Positions 25,926-34,936 of a stretch of 64,000 nt of DNA are shown piece by piece. The translations under genes and the position numbers were made by a program. The stretch's first letter is position 1. The number at the start of each line of letters is the position of its first letter. The notes below the pieces were generated by a model. That model had not been told where the DNA came from. It searched no databases and saw only the letters and a program-made list of their open reading frames with translations. The DNA is from Actinobacteria bacterium Ga0077560 (GTDB taxonomy: Bacteria > Actinomycetota > Thermoleophilia > Miltoncostaeales > Miltoncostaeaceae), in assembly GCA_001464275.1 (NCBI GenBank), contig LNFL01000166.1:1-64000 (forward strand), in the 5' to 3' direction.

Positions 25926-27739
25926 TGCGCTTCCGCCACCCGGGCCTGCAGGCCTGGCTGGTGGCCACCCTCATCGCGGTGGGTGCGCTCGCCAGCGCCG
26001 CCGTCCTCATCACGGTCCTCCCCACGCTCGAGAACAACCTGCGCCGGGACGAGGCGCAGAACCAGAGCCGCGACCTGGGCCGCACGATCGACCGCACGAT
26101 CCGGCGCACCGCCCTCGACGGCACCGACCAGGCCGAGCTGGCGGACCTGGCGACCGAGATCGCCACCGAGACCGGCAGCCAGGTCCGCATCCAGCTCGAC
26201 CGGGCCGGCTACCGGATCACGGCCCAGTCGGTGGGCTGCTGCGACCTGCTGGACGCGGTGCTGGGCGCGGTGCCCGACGACGCGGTGAACACCACGGGCA
26301 CGGTCGGCGGGTTCCGGTACGTGTGGGCGCGGCAGCGCTACGCCTTCTCGGCCCCCATCTTCGGCGAGGGCGTCATCATCGAGGCGGCGTCCCGGGCGCG
26401 CGGGGTGTCGGATTCCCAGCTCGACGCCCTGCGCCGCCGCCTCATCGTGGCCGTCGCCGCGGTGCTGATGCTCGCGGCCCTCGCCGGCTACGGGCTCTCG
26501 CTGCTGGTGGGCCGCCGCATCGCCGTGCTGGCCCGCACCGCCTCCCGCCTGGCCGCCGGCGACCTGGGCGCCCGGGCCCCGGTGCAGCGGCTCCGGGAGT
26601 TCGCGATCCTGGGCGACAGCCTCAACACCATGGCCGGCCGCATCGAGAACCAGGTCGACCAGATCACCAGCGAGCGCGACCGGGCCGGGGTGCTGATCTC
26701 ATCCCTGGCCGAGGGCGTGGTGGGCGTGTCGGACGACGGCTCGATCACCATCGTCAACCCCGCGGCCAAGCGCCTGCTGGGGGTGCCGCCCGGGGCGTCG
26801 CTGTCGCGGATCGAAGACCTGCCGCATCCGCTGGTGCAGGCGCTGGACGACGCGGAGCCCGCCGGCGCTGAGGCCGTGGTGCAGGAGGTGACGCTGGACG
26901 ACGGGACCGAGGTGGAGCTCATCCTCGCCCGGCTGGCGTCCCCCGCCGCCGGGGTGGTGGTGACGCTGCGCGACGTCACCGAGCAGCGGCGGCTGGAGCG
27001 CGCGCGCCGGGACCTGGTGGCCAACGTGTCCCACGAGCTCAAGACGCCGCTGGCGGCGATCAAGGGACTCCTGGAGCTGCTGCAGGGACCCCGCATCGAC
27101 CAGGCCCACCGTGAGGAGTTCCTGGAGCTCATGGACGGCGAGGCGGAGCGCCTGGAGCGGCTGGTGGAGGAGCAGCTCCAGCTCGCCCGGCTCGACAGCG
27201 GCGGGCTGCCGCTGGAGCGCGAGCGCTTCGACCTGGACGCGATGGCGGACGGGGTGGTGGCCTCCCGCCGGGCCCTGGCCGAGGCGGACGGCAAGCGCCT
27301 GTCGTCCATCCAGGCCGCCGGCCCGGTGGCGGTGCACGCCGACCCGGCCCGCGTGGAGCAGATCCTGCTGATCCTGCTCGACAACGCGCTGCGGCACACG
27401 CCCTCCGGCGGCTCGGTGGACGTGGTGGTGGGCCGCGAGGGCCCCATGGCCACGATGGCGGTGGTGGACACCGGCGAGGGGATCCCGCTCCAGGACCAGC
27501 CGTTCGTGTTCGACCGCTTCTACCGCGGCGACCGCAGCCGGGAGGGCCGCAGCGCGGGACTGGGCCTGGCCATCGCCCGCGGCCTGGCGCGCGCCCACGG
27601 CGGGGCGATCGACCTGGTCTCGGCGCCGGGGGCCGGCAGCACGTTCACCCTCCGCCTGCCCGCGGCGGCCCCGCCGACCCAGGAACATCCGGTGATCGAC
27701 GCCACGGCGGGCGCGGCGGACGGTAGCGTGGACGGATGA
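25925..27739 (+). CDS. PhoR-type sensor histidine kinase (HAMP-PAS-HisKA-HATPase)
   Basis: 604 residues. TM1 is at about 8-30, an extracytoplasmic sensor domain spans about 31-170 with an unusual CC pair (VGCCDLLDAV), TM2 is at about 178-198, then HAMP and a PAS domain (AEGVVGVSDDGSITIVNPAAKRLLG). HisKA has the phospho-His at residue 370 (VSHELKTPLAAIKG) and HATPase has NALRHTPSGG, DTGEGIP and GLGLAIARGLARAHGG. It phosphorylates the regulator gene it overlaps (TGATG). The Cys pair could sense redox or metal, but that is only a guess. Confidence 0.93.
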   Translation: MRFRHPGLQAWLVATLIAVGALASAAVLITVLPTLENNLRRDEAQNQSRDLGRTIDRTIRRTALDGTDQAELADLATEIATETGSQVRIQLDRAGYRITAQSVGCCDLLDAVLGAVPDDAVNTTGTVGGFRYVWARQRYAFSAPIFGEGVIIEAASRARGVSDSQLDALRRRLIVAVAAVLMLAALAGYGLSLLVGRRIAVLARTASRLAAGDLGARAPVQRLREFAILGDSLNTMAGRIENQVDQITSERDRAGVLISSLAEGVVGVSDDGSITIVNPAAKRLLGVPPGASLSRIEDLPHPLVQALDDAEPAGAEAVVQEVTLDDGTEVELILARLASPAAGVVVTLRDVTEQRRLERARRDLVANVSHELKTPLAAIKGLLELLQGPRIDQAHREEFLELMDGEAERLERLVEEQLQLARLDSGGLPLERERFDLDAMADGVVASRRALAEADGKRLSSIQAAGPVAVHADPARVEQILLILLDNALRHTPSGGSVDVVVGREGPMATMAVVDTGEGIPLQDQPFVFDRFYRGDRSREGRSAGLGLAIARGLARAHGGAIDLVSAPGAGSTFTLRLPAAAPPTQEHPVIDATAGAADGSVDG

Positions 27740-28561
27740 CCGACACCGTCCTCGTCACCGGGGCGTCCCGCGGCATCGGGCGCACCACGGTGGAACGCTT
27801 CCTCGCGGCCGGCTGGCGGGCCGTCGCCGCGGTGCGCGACCCCGACGCCGCCCGCGCGGCGCTGCCCGCCTCGGGCGACCTGAAGATCATCCGCCTGGAC
27901 GTCACCGATGACGCCGGCATCCCCGGCGCCGTTGCGGAGGCCGAGGCCTTCGCGGGCGGCGCCCTGGCCTGCGTGGTGCCGAACGCCGGCTACGCCGTGA
28001 TGGGCTCGTCCGAGGACGTCGACCTGGGCGAGGTGCGGCGGATGTTCGAGACCAACCTGTTCGGCAACGCCGCCGTCGTCCAGCGCGCGCTGCCGGCGAT
28101 GCGCGAGGCGGGCCGCGGCAAGGTGGTGTGCGTGTCGTCGATCGGCGCGCGGCTGTCGAACCCGCTGCTGGGCATGTACCACGCCAGCAAGTACGCGATG
28201 AGCGCCTGGGCCGAGGCTCGGCGTCGGGGTCCACGTGATCGAGCCGGGCATGGTGAACACCGACTTCCCCATGGCCACCCGGCCCACCGGGGCGGTCGCG
28301 GCCGGCGAGGGTCCCTACGCGCCGCTGCTGGGGCAGCTGCGCGGCGGGTTCCGGGCGTGGCGCGAGGAGCTGGGTGTGGGCCCCGAGCCCGTCGCCGAGG
28401 CCGTCTTCGCCGCCGCCACCGGCCCCGGGGCGCCGTTCCGGGTGACCGTGGGCCCGGATGCGGCGCAGATGGGCGCCGCGCGCGAGCGCATGGGCGACGA
28501 GGAGTTCCACGACTGGCTGCTGGGCTTCCTGCGACTGGACTGGGGCCAGGAGCGGGCGTGA
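27736..28561 (+). CDS. Short-chain dehydrogenase/reductase (frame broken near 28218)
   Basis: A classical SDR in two frames. ATG 27736 overlaps the kinase stop. The nucleotide motif TGASRGIG, NAGYAVMG, the catalytic Ser in VCVSSIGAR and YHASKYAMSAWAE (YxxxK) are in the first frame. About 23 bases are missing after WAE, where the family has an ALRxEVAP-type segment. The second frame resumes LGVGVHVIEPGMVNTDF and ends LDWGQERA at 28561. The substrate is unknown. The break matches those in six other genes here. Confidence 0.86.
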
Positions 28562-29691
28562 CCGGACCGGTCGCCGTCGCGACGGCCGCCTTCAAGGGCG
28601 CCCTGTCGGCCGCCGCCGCATCGCGGGCGGTGGCGGCGGGCGTCCGCCTGGCGGCCACCGGGGTGGAGACGCGCGTCGTCCCGGTGGCCGACGGGGGCGA
28701 GGGCACCCTGGAGGCCCTCGTGGCCGCCGCCCGGGGCCGGCGCCGCGGCTGGGTCGTGGACGACCCGCTGGGCCGCCCGGTGGAGGCCGCGATCGGCGAG
28801 CTGCCGGGACACGTGGCCGTGGTCGAGCTGGCCCAGGCCAGCGGCTACGAGCGCCTGCTGCCCGGTGAGCGCGACCCGGAGCGCACCAGCACCGCCGGCA
28901 CCGGCCAGCAGATCCGCGCCGCCCTCGACATCGGCGCCACGCGGATCATCGTGGGCCTCGGCGGCAGTGCCACCAACGACGGGGGCATGGGCCTGGCCCG
29001 CGCGCTGGGCGCCCGGTTCCTGGACGCGGCGGGGACGGAGCTGGCCGGCACCGGGGCCGACCTCGTCCGCGTCGCCACGGTGGACCTCTCGGACCTCGAT
29101 CCGCGCATCGCGGGCACCGAGCTGGTGGTGGCCTGCGACGTCACCAACCCGCTCACCGGCCCCGACGGGGCGGCGGCGGTGTTCGGGCCCCAGAAGGGCG
29201 CCGACCCGGCGATGGTGGGCCGGCTCGACGAGGGCCTGCGGGCCTACGCCCGGGCGGTCACCGCCGCGACCGGCGTGGAGGTGCTCGACGTGCCGGGGCT
29301 GGGCGCGGCCGGCGGCGCCGCCGCCGGCCTGGTGGCGCTCCTGGGCGCCCGGCTGGAGCCCGGGGCACGGATGGTGCTGGACGCGGCGGGCCTGCCGGCG
29401 GCGCTGGCGGGCGCGGCCCTCTGCATCACCGGGGAGGGGCGCCTGGACGAGCAGAGCATGCGCGGCAAGGCCCCCGCAGCGGTCGCCGAGGCCTGCGCCG
29501 CCGCGGGCGTCCCCTGCGTGGCGGTCTGCGGGGAGCTGGCGCTGCTGCCCGGGATGGTCCGGCGGATGGGCTTGGCGGCGGCCTTCCCCATCAACCGCTC
29601 CCTGCGGCCCGAGCCCGACGCCCTCGCGGAGACCGAGACCAACCTGGCGGCCATGGGCGCGGCCATCGCCGGCCTGTTCACGGCGCGATAG
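28558..29691 (+). CDS. Glycerate kinase (GlxK/GarK family)
   Basis: 377 residues starting GTG 28558 (GTGA overlap with the SDR). Family motifs are ATAAFKGALSAAAASRAVAAG, VVPVADGGEGTLEAL, VVELAQASGYERL, GATRIIVGLGGSATNDGGMGLARALG, TNPLTGPDGAA and ITGEGRLDEQSMRGKAP. It phosphorylates D-glycerate, usually to 2-phosphoglycerate, linking glyoxylate or glycerate to glycolysis. A glucosyl-3-phosphoglycerate synthase and phosphatase are encoded just downstream on the other strand, a suggestive but unproved link to glycerate-derived solutes. Confidence 0.93.
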   Translation: MTGPVAVATAAFKGALSAAAASRAVAAGVRLAATGVETRVVPVADGGEGTLEALVAAARGRRRGWVVDDPLGRPVEAAIGELPGHVAVVELAQASGYERLLPGERDPERTSTAGTGQQIRAALDIGATRIIVGLGGSATNDGGMGLARALGARFLDAAGTELAGTGADLVRVATVDLSDLDPRIAGTELVVACDVTNPLTGPDGAAAVFGPQKGADPAMVGRLDEGLRAYARAVTAATGVEVLDVPGLGAAGGAAAGLVALLGARLEPGARMVLDAAGLPAALAGAALCITGEGRLDEQSMRGKAPAAVAEACAAAGVPCVAVCGELALLPGMVRRMGLAAAFPINRSLRPEPDALAETETNLAAMGAAIAGLFTAR

Positions 29692-29763
29692 CCGGTCCTA
29701 TACCCCCGGCGGGGGCGGCGGCCGTTCGCATGGCCGGTCACCGGACGGCCCGCTGCGAGCACC

Positions 29764-30081
29764 ATGGGGCACGTGATGACGACCTCGCTCCGCTCCCTCC
29801 TCGTCCTGCCGCTCATCCTGCTCGCGCTGGCCGCGGCGCAGCCGGCGTCCGCGCAGGGCCACGCCCCCGGGACCGCCGCGCTGCGGCAGGCCACCGAGCT
29901 GGCGCGGGACTGGGGCCGTTGCCCCACCTCACCGCCGGCGCACCGGGCGCTGGCCGCGGCCAGGTCCGCGCCGGTGCGGGTGCGGCCGGCGAAGGCGCGC
30001 ACCGCGCTTCGGGCATGGCGCCGCGTGGTGACCGAGTGCTCGGCGCCCACGCCGATGCCGGTCGCCGACCCGTCCCGCTAG
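29764..30081 (+). CDS. Small secreted protein, unknown
   Basis: About 105 residues with a clear signal peptide (SLRSLLVLPLILLALAAA, cleavage near PASA-QG). The mature basic part has two cysteines (GRCPTSPPAH and VTECSAPTP) that could pair. I do not recognise the family. An internal ATG at 29776 is an equally plausible start. Its stop overlaps the end of the convergent phosphatase gene by four bases. Confidence 0.55.
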   Translation: MGHVMTTSLRSLLVLPLILLALAAAQPASAQGHAPGTAALRQATELARDWGRCPTSPPAHRALAAARSAPVRVRPAKARTALRAWRRVVTECSAPTPMPVADPSR

Positions 30082-30812
30082 CGGGACCCCGACCACTCCA
30101 GGACGGCCTCCAGGACGCCGGCGCCGTACCGGCCGGCCGTGACCCAGCCCATGCGCGCCGCGAGGGCCGCGTCGGCCTCGGCGCCGTTGCGCACCAGGGC
30201 GAACGCGCCGACGTGGGCGGCCATCGCGGCGTCCTCGGCGGAGTCGCCCACCGCCAGGCACGCGTCGGGGTCGGCGCCGCGCCGCGCGATGTCGGTGGCC
30301 ACCGCGGCGCCCTTCGAGGCCGCGGCCGGGAGCAGGTGGTACACGTGGCCGCCGTCGCCCAGCCGGCCGTTGTCGGCCAGGCGCAGCGCCCCGCCGGAGC
30401 GGTCGGCCACCCACGCGGCGGCGCCGTCCCCGGCCCGTCCGCGGAACACGTGGCTGCCCTCGCGGCCCCATTGCGCGGCGGGATGGATCTCCAGCTCCGC
30501 CTCGCGGCGCAGCAGCTCCGCGGGGATGCCGGTGCGCGCGATGGCGTCATGCACCGTCTCGCCCGGCGCGGTGGGGTGGCCGCAGTCGCACGCGCCCAGC
30601 TCCGGGAGGATCCCGTCGGCCCCCAGCAGCCGGGCCGAGGTCTCCAGTCGCGCGCGGCTCCTGCCGCTCACCAGCACCACCGGCACGTCGAGCGCCCGCA
30701 GGCGCAGCAGCGCCCGGACGCCGGCGTCGCAGGGCGCGCCGCCGTCACCGGCCAGCACCGACCCTCCCGGCCCCAGCAGCGTGCCGTCCAGGTCCAGGTA
30801 GACGACCCTCAC
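30078..30812 (-). CDS. gpgP: HAD-superfamily glucosyl/mannosyl-3-phosphoglycerate phosphatase
   Basis: A 244-residue Cof/MPGP-type HAD phosphatase. It has motif I VYLDLDGTLLG, motif II VLVSGRSRARL, motif III Lys in AAASKGAAVAT and motif IV AVGDSAEDAAMA. GTG 30812 overlaps the end of the gpgS gene, so the pair is coupled. It probably removes phosphate from glucosyl-3-phosphoglycerate to give glucosylglycerate, a compatible solute and a starter for methylglucose polysaccharides in actinobacteria. The mannosyl version cannot be excluded. Confidence 0.85.
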   Translation of the reverse strand: MRVVYLDLDGTLLGPGGSVLAGDGGAPCDAGVRALLRLRALDVPVVLVSGRSRARLETSARLLGADGILPELGACDCGHPTAPGETVHDAIARTGIPAELLRREAELEIHPAAQWGREGSHVFRGRAGDGAAAWVADRSGGALRLADNGRLGDGGHVYHLLPAAASKGAAVATDIARRGADPDACLAVGDSAEDAAMAAHVGAFALVRNGAEADAALAARMGWVTAGRYGAGVLEAVLEWSGSR

Positions 30813-31737
30813 GGCGTCCTGCCGCGCAGCAGGGGGCCGATCGGCGGGCGCTCGGCGGGCCGGGTGTCGGTCCGGGTGAGCGCCCAGCCCCCCTCGGCCC
30901 GCACCGGCCGCACGTAGGGGCCGGCCGCATCGGCGAGGGCGGCGGGCGCCCGCCCCTCGTCGGCCAGCCGCCGCAGCACGGCCTGCGTGATCGCCGAGGC
31001 CATCGTCCCGAGCGCGGCGGTGGGCTGGTTCACGTGGCCTGCGCGATCGCCTCCATGCCCCGGGCACGCAGGATGTCGATGAGCAGACCGATCTCCACGG
31101 CGTAGCCGGTGAAGAACGGCAGGGCCTCCAGCAGTTCCCGGCGGCCCGCCTGCTCGCCCGACAGCGGCTGGGCCAGCGCGGCCAGGGGCGGGTGGAACAG
31201 GTTCAGCAGCGGCCGCGCGCAGATCTCGGTGACCCGCCCGCCCTCGTCGCCCGCGGCCATCGCCCGCCGGTACACCGCCTTCACGAACGCCACCTCCGGC
31301 ACGGTGATGAGCGGGCCGAGCATGCCCGGCACGAACGCGGGGTCGAAGTCGCGCACGTCGGCGTCCAGCCACAGCACCAGGTCCCCCGTGGTGGCCGCCA
31401 GGCTCTTCCACATCGCCTCGCCCTTGCCGCGGCCGGGCCCGGCCGCCGGCAGCACGGCGTCGTCCTGCACCACCACCGCGCCCGCGGCGGCGGCCTCCCG
31501 GGCCGTCGCGTCGGTGCTGTGGGAGTCGACCACCACCAGCTCGTCCACCAGCCCGCCGGGCCCCATCCACCGCTCGCGCACCGTGGTCACGATGGCCCCG
31601 ACGGTGTCCGCCACGTTCAGGGACGGCAGCACCACCGACACCCGCAGGCCGGCGGCGGCGCGCCGCTCGGCGAGGTGCCCGGGGTCGAAGTCGCTCCCGT
31701 CGAAGGTCCGCTCGCGCAGCCAGGAATCCCGGTCCAT
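30809..31737 (-). CDS. gpgS: Glucosyl-3-phosphoglycerate synthase GpgS (frame broken near 31037)
   Basis: A GT81-type glycosyltransferase in two frames. From ATG 31737 it shows WLRERTFDGSDFDP, VSVVLPSLNVADTVG, VVDSHSTDAT, GKGEAMWKSL, LWLDADVRDF (DxD) and FFTGYAVEIGLLIDIL, then stops after GMEAIAQ. The C-terminal part continues in another frame as VNQPTAALGTMASAITQAVL and ends in AERPPIGPLLRGRTP. About 19 bases (the VDLGxRV-type block) are missing. Read alone, the second piece would look like a separate 74-residue protein, but it matches the family C-terminus. It makes glucosyl-3-phosphoglycerate from NDP-glucose and 3-phosphoglycerate. Confidence 0.87.
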
Positions 31738-31785
31738 CGGGGAGGCACGATAGTCGCAGGGGCGGTGCTAACGTCCCCACCCGTC

Positions 31786-32859
31786 GTGCGGAACGAACTC
31801 AAAGGGCTCGTGCTCTCCGGTGGTGCGGGGACCAGGTTGCGCCCCATCACCCACACGAGTGCCAAGCAGCTCGTGCCGGTGGCCAACAAGCCGGTGCTGT
31901 TCTACGGCCTGGAAGCCCTGCGCGACGCCGGGGTCACCGACATCGGCATCATCGTGGGCGACACGCAGGCCGAGATCGAGGCGGCGGTCGGGGACGGCTC
32001 GCGCCTGGGCGTGCGGGTCACCTACATCCGGCAGGACGCCCCCCTGGGCCTCGCGCACGCGGTGCTCACCGCGGCGGACTTCCTGGGCGACAGCCCCTTC
32101 GTGATGTACCTGGGCGACAATCTGCTGCGCGACGGCATCCGCGGGCTCGCGGACGAGTTCCGCGCCGGCGACGCCGACGCGATGATCCTGCTGCAACGGG
32201 TGCCCAACCCCTCCTCCTACGGGGTCGCCGAGCTGGAGGACGGCCGGGTGGTACGCCTGCAGGAGAAGCCGCCGGAGCCGCGCACGGACCTGGCCCTGGT
32301 GGGCGTCTACATGTTCACCGCCTCGATCCTCGACTCGGCCCGGGCGATCCGCCCGTCCGCCCGCGGCGAGCTGGAGATCACCGACGCCATCCAGCACCTC
32401 ATCGACTCTGGCCTGCGCGTGGACCCGCACGTGGTGACCGGCTGGTGGAAGGACACCGGCAAGCTGGAGGACATGCTCGAGGCGAACCGCCTGGTGCTCG
32501 ACGTGATCGAGCCGCGCATGGAGGGCGAGCTGGTGGGGAGCACCATCGAGGGGCGCGTGGTGATCGAGAAGGGCGCGCGGGTGGTGGACTCCGCGATCCG
32601 CGGCCCGGCGGTCATCGGCGCCGACGCGGTCATCGAGAACGCCTACATCGGCCCGTACACCGCCGTGTCCGACCGGGTGGTGATCCGGCGCGCGGAGGTG
32701 GAGCACTCCATCTTCCTGGAGGACAGCCGCATCGAGGACCTCGACGCGCGGGTGGAGAGCAGCCTGGTGGGCCGCAACGTGGTGATCGCCCGCAGCACCG
32801 CCAAGCCCCGGGCGTACCGGTTCATGGTGGGCGACTCCTCGGCGATCGGCCTGATCTAG
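31786..32859 (+). CDS. rmlA: Glucose-1-phosphate thymidylyltransferase, long form with left-handed beta-helix
   Basis: 357 residues from GTG 31786. The nucleotidyltransferase domain has LVLSGGAGTRLRPITHTSAKQL (P-loop-like G-x-GTRLxPxT), PLGLAHAVLTA, MYLGDNLL and WWKDTGKLEDMLEANR. From about residue 250 hexapeptide repeats (VIEKGARVVDSAIRG, VIGADAVIENAYIGP) form a left-handed helix seen in the actinobacterial/archaeal long form. It makes dTDP-glucose. rmlD and rmlB follow directly; rmlC is not in the window. Confidence 0.92.
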   Translation: MRNELKGLVLSGGAGTRLRPITHTSAKQLVPVANKPVLFYGLEALRDAGVTDIGIIVGDTQAEIEAAVGDGSRLGVRVTYIRQDAPLGLAHAVLTAADFLGDSPFVMYLGDNLLRDGIRGLADEFRAGDADAMILLQRVPNPSSYGVAELEDGRVVRLQEKPPEPRTDLALVGVYMFTASILDSARAIRPSARGELEITDAIQHLIDSGLRVDPHVVTGWWKDTGKLEDMLEANRLVLDVIEPRMEGELVGSTIEGRVVIEKGARVVDSAIRGPAVIGADAVIENAYIGPYTAVSDRVVIRRAEVEHSIFLEDSRIEDLDARVESSLVGRNVVIARSTAKPRAYRFMVGDSSAIGLI

Positions 32860-32860
32860 C

Positions 32861-33691
32861 GTGCGGGTCCTGGTCACCGGTGCCGCCGGCATGCTGGGGC
32901 GCGACCTGCTGGCGCACCTCGTGGCGCGCGGGGACGACCCGGTGGGCGTGGACATGGAGGTCGACATCCGCGATCCCGCGGCGGTCGCCGCCTGCCTGGA
33001 CCGGGTGCGGCCGCAGGCCGTCATCCACTGCGCGGCCTGGACGGACGTGGACGGCGCGGAGGGTGCCGAGGACGCCGCCCTGGCGGTGAACGGCACCGGC
33101 GCCGGGAACGTGGCCGCGGCGGCCGCGCGCCATGGCGTGCCGCTGGTCCAGGTGTCCACCGACTACGTGTTCGACGGCACCGCGGCGGGCGACTACGCCG
33201 AGGACGCGCCCACGGCGCCCATCGGCGCCTACGGCCGCACCAAGCTCGCCGGGGAGCTGGCGGTGCTGGCCGCGCACCCCGGCGGCGCCCGGATCGCGCG
33301 CACCGCTTGGCTCTACGGGGCCAACGGCCGGAACTTCGTGGACACGATGCGGCGCGTCGGCGCCGAGCGGGACGAGGTGACGGTCGTGGACGACCAGCTG
33401 GGATGCCCCACCTGGACGCGTGACCTCGCGCCGGCGCTGCGCGACCTGCTGGAGCTGCCGCCCGGGATCTACCACACGGCCGGCGCGGGCTCGGTCACCT
33501 GGGCGGGGTTCGCCCAGGAGATCTTCCGGCGCAGCGGCATCGCCTGCCGGGTGCTGCCCATCACCACCCAGGAGCTCGGCCGCCCGGCGCCCCGCCCGGC
33601 CCGCTCCGTGCTCGCCGTCACCCGTCCGGACGCGCCCCGGCTGCGCGACTGGCGCGAGGCGCTTGCGGACTACATCGCGGAGGCGACATGA
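32861..33691 (+). CDS. rmlD: dTDP-4-dehydrorhamnose reductase RmlD
   Basis: 276 residues, GTG 32861 one base after the rmlA stop. It has Rossmann motif VTGAAGMLGRDLLAHL, INCA-like VIHCAAWTDVDGAE, VSTDYVFDGTAAGDYAEDAPTAPIGAYGRTKLAGE with YxxxK, RTAWLYGANGRNFVDTM and the C-terminal RPARSVLAVTRPDAPRLRDWREAL. It reduces dTDP-4-dehydro-L-rhamnose to dTDP-L-rhamnose, a precursor of cell-wall or surface glycans. Its TGA overlaps the rmlB ATG. Confidence 0.92.
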   Translation: MRVLVTGAAGMLGRDLLAHLVARGDDPVGVDMEVDIRDPAAVAACLDRVRPQAVIHCAAWTDVDGAEGAEDAALAVNGTGAGNVAAAAARHGVPLVQVSTDYVFDGTAAGDYAEDAPTAPIGAYGRTKLAGELAVLAAHPGGARIARTAWLYGANGRNFVDTMRRVGAERDEVTVVDDQLGCPTWTRDLAPALRDLLELPPGIYHTAGAGSVTWAGFAQEIFRRSGIACRVLPITTQELGRPAPRPARSVLAVTRPDAPRLRDWREALADYIAEAT

Positions 33692-34689
33692 GGATCCTGC
33701 TCACCGGCGGCTGCGGTTTCATCGGCTCGGCGTTCGTGCGCCTGGCCCTCTCCCGCGGCCACGAGGTCGTGAACCTCGACAAGCTCACCTACGCCGGGAA
33801 CCCGGCCAACGTCGCCGAGGTCGCCGGCCACGACGGCTACCGGTTCGTGCACGCCGACATCGCCGACGCGGAGCGCGTCGCCGAGGCGCTGGACGGGGTG
33901 GAGCTGGTGGTCAACATGGCCGCCGAGACCCACGTCGACCGCAGCATCCTCGACCCGGCCGCGTTCCCGATGACCGACGTGGTGGGCACCGCGGTGCTGC
34001 TGGGCGAGGCCAGGAAGGCGGGCGTCCGCCGCTTCGTGCAGGTCTCCACCGACGAGGTCTACGGATCGGTGCCCCACGGCGCGTTCCGCGAGACGGACCC
34101 GCTGGACCCCAGCAGCCCCTACTCGGCGAGCAAGGCCGGCGGCGACCTCCAGGTGCTGGCCTGCCACCGCACCTACGGCATGGACGTGGTGGTGACCCGC
34201 GGGTCCAACACCTACGGGCCGCGCCAGTACCCGGAGAAGCTCATCCCGCTGTTCGTCACCAACGCGCTGGAGGGGCTGCCGCTGCCGGTCTACGGGGACG
34301 GCATGCAGATCCGCGACTGGATCCACGTGGACGACCACTGCGAGGGCGTCCTGCACGCCGCCGAGCACGGCGTGGCCGGCGAGGTCTACAACGTCGGCGG
34401 CGGCAACGAGCTGCCGAACCTCGACATCACCCACGCGATCCTGGGGCTCACCGGCCGCGACGCATCGCTCATCCGCCACGTGGAGGACCGCCCCGGCCAC
34501 GACCGCCGGTACGCCCTCGACACCGCGAAGCTGCGCTCCCTGGGGTGGGAGCCCCGGCGCGATTTCACCGAGGGGCTGCGGGAGACGGTCGAGTGGTACA
34601 CGGCCAACCGCGCCTGGTGGGAGCCGATCAAGTCGGGCGAGTACCTCGCCTACTACCGCGAGCAGTACGGCGCGCGCGTCGGTGCATGA
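33688..34689 (+). CDS. rmlB: dTDP-glucose 4,6-dehydratase RmlB
   Basis: A 333-residue extended SDR. It has the NAD motif LLTGGCGFIGSAFVRLAL, DKLTYAGNPANVAEV, NMAAETHVDRSI, FVQVSTDEVYGSV, YSASKAGGDLQVLA (YxxxK), TRGSNTYGPRQYPEKLIPL, YGDGMQIRDWIHVDDHCEGV and EDRPGHDRRYALDTAKLRSLGW. It converts dTDP-glucose to the 4-keto-6-deoxy sugar. It closes the rmlA-rmlD-rmlB operon. Confidence 0.95.
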   Translation: MRILLTGGCGFIGSAFVRLALSRGHEVVNLDKLTYAGNPANVAEVAGHDGYRFVHADIADAERVAEALDGVELVVNMAAETHVDRSILDPAAFPMTDVVGTAVLLGEARKAGVRRFVQVSTDEVYGSVPHGAFRETDPLDPSSPYSASKAGGDLQVLACHRTYGMDVVVTRGSNTYGPRQYPEKLIPLFVTNALEGLPLPVYGDGMQIRDWIHVDDHCEGVLHAAEHGVAGEVYNVGGGNELPNLDITHAILGLTGRDASLIRHVEDRPGHDRRYALDTAKLRSLGWEPRRDFTEGLRETVEWYTANRAWWEPIKSGEYLAYYREQYGARVGA

Positions 34690-34936
34690 CGCCCGAACCA
34701 CACGTGCGGTTTGCGCGGAATCCCTCATCGGAGGTATGCGGGATCGATCATGCGCCGCCGACGCAATGGATGCACACGAACGCGCAGGGGGATCGGTCCC
34801 GTCTTCTTCGATCTCTTTCGCGCCGCATCCGATCCGCGGCGGTGGTGCCGGTAATCCCCCTTCCGTCACCGCCGTCCGGATCGCGGCCGACCCGGCGATG
34901 AGGCCCGCGGTCCAATTGCGGAATAGACTGCGCCGC

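Noticed and set aside
30809-31033. Separate 74-residue gene between gpgS and gpgP
   Set aside because: Its translation matches the GpgS C-terminus (VNQPTAALG... to AERPPIG), so it is the second half of a frame-broken gpgS.
34690-34936. Upstream extension of the S55 peptidase gene to 34682
   Set aside because: The first 85 codons have no signal peptide or family match, and the region overlaps rmlB. The GTG at 34937 places the signal peptide near the N-terminus.
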